5,309 nucleotides of DNA from JBLIOB01 sp047639575 (GTDB lineage Bacteria > Bacteroidota > Bacteroidia > Flavobacteriales_D > Parvicellaceae): the NCBI GenBank assembly GCA_047639575.1, contig JBLIOB010000293.1, positions 1 to 5,309 on the forward strand, given 5' to 3'. The position numbers were made by a program, and so were the translations under genes. The notes beneath the pieces are model-generated. The model was not told the origin of the DNA. It did no database searches and saw only the letters and a list, made by a program, of their open reading frames with translations. The first letter of the stretch is position 1, and each line of letters starts with the position of its first letter. Positions 5,237 through 5,309 of the stretch are shown here, in pieces.

Positions 5237-5309
5237 TTCTTAGCTTTTATAACTGATGAGAGATCTGAATTAGAGGTTGTTGAGCTATTGATTAAATTCT
5301 CAGCTGTCC
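5224..5309 (-). CDS. Possible 3' end of an upstream gene running off the right edge
   Basis: Only one - strand frame is open from the window edge: it encodes AENLINSSTTSNSDLSS then VIKAKKWTV and stops at TAG 5224-5226, overlapping the cupin start by 13 bases. The other two frames close within eight codons of the edge. The polar, Ser/Asn-rich sequence with a basic end would suit the tail of a cytoplasmic protein, and overlapping genes are common inside operons. With just 28 codons visible the open frame could also be chance, and no family can be assigned. Confidence 0.33.
   Translation of the reverse strand, partial: TAENLINSSTTSNSDLSSVIKAKKWTV

Overview
The window looks like chromosomal DNA from an environmental Bacteroidota bacterium, probably of the Cytophagia/Saprospiria/Sphingobacteriia type. 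The evidence is a FISUMP-domain secreted protein of the kind common in Bacteroidota and Fibrobacterota, GroES and GroEL sequences with Bacteroidota-like wording, A-rich leaders with little or no Shine-Dalgarno signal, and moderate AT richness. This placement is inference from sequence style; no search was run.

Layout: positions 14-922 (+ strand) hold a secreted FISUMP-domain protein gene. It reads as one continuous frame from an ATG at 14 through a signal peptide to the end of the domain, except for an in-frame TGA at 23-25 and an in-frame TAG at 275-277, so it is probably a pseudogene with an intact 3' domain. Positions 923-1580 have no convincing gene. This stretch holds weak competing open frames on both strands and a GC-richer patch with closely packed inverted repeats (1384-1481), a candidate structured RNA or repeat element.

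From 1581 to the right edge everything with coding potential is on the - strand, so transcription runs right to left: the 3' tip of an unidentified gene (5224-5309), a small cupin protein (4892-5236), a coding-like but frame-broken stretch (4623-4883), groS (4326-4610), groL (2686-4308) and a three-helix MscS-type mechanosensitive channel (1581-2576). groS and groL are 17 bases apart and form the usual chaperonin operon. A 109-base gap with a perfect 11-bp inverted repeat separates groL from the channel gene, so the channel may be a read-through partner or a separate unit.

Together the - strand genes suggest a stress-related neighbourhood: protein folding plus osmotic safety valve. The oddities are a GroEL without the usual Gly-Gly-Met tail, a cupin in which the positions expected to carry histidine metal ligands hold Lys and Asn, and decaying genes at two places. 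I saw no CRISPR array, tRNA, rRNA or complete insertion sequence.
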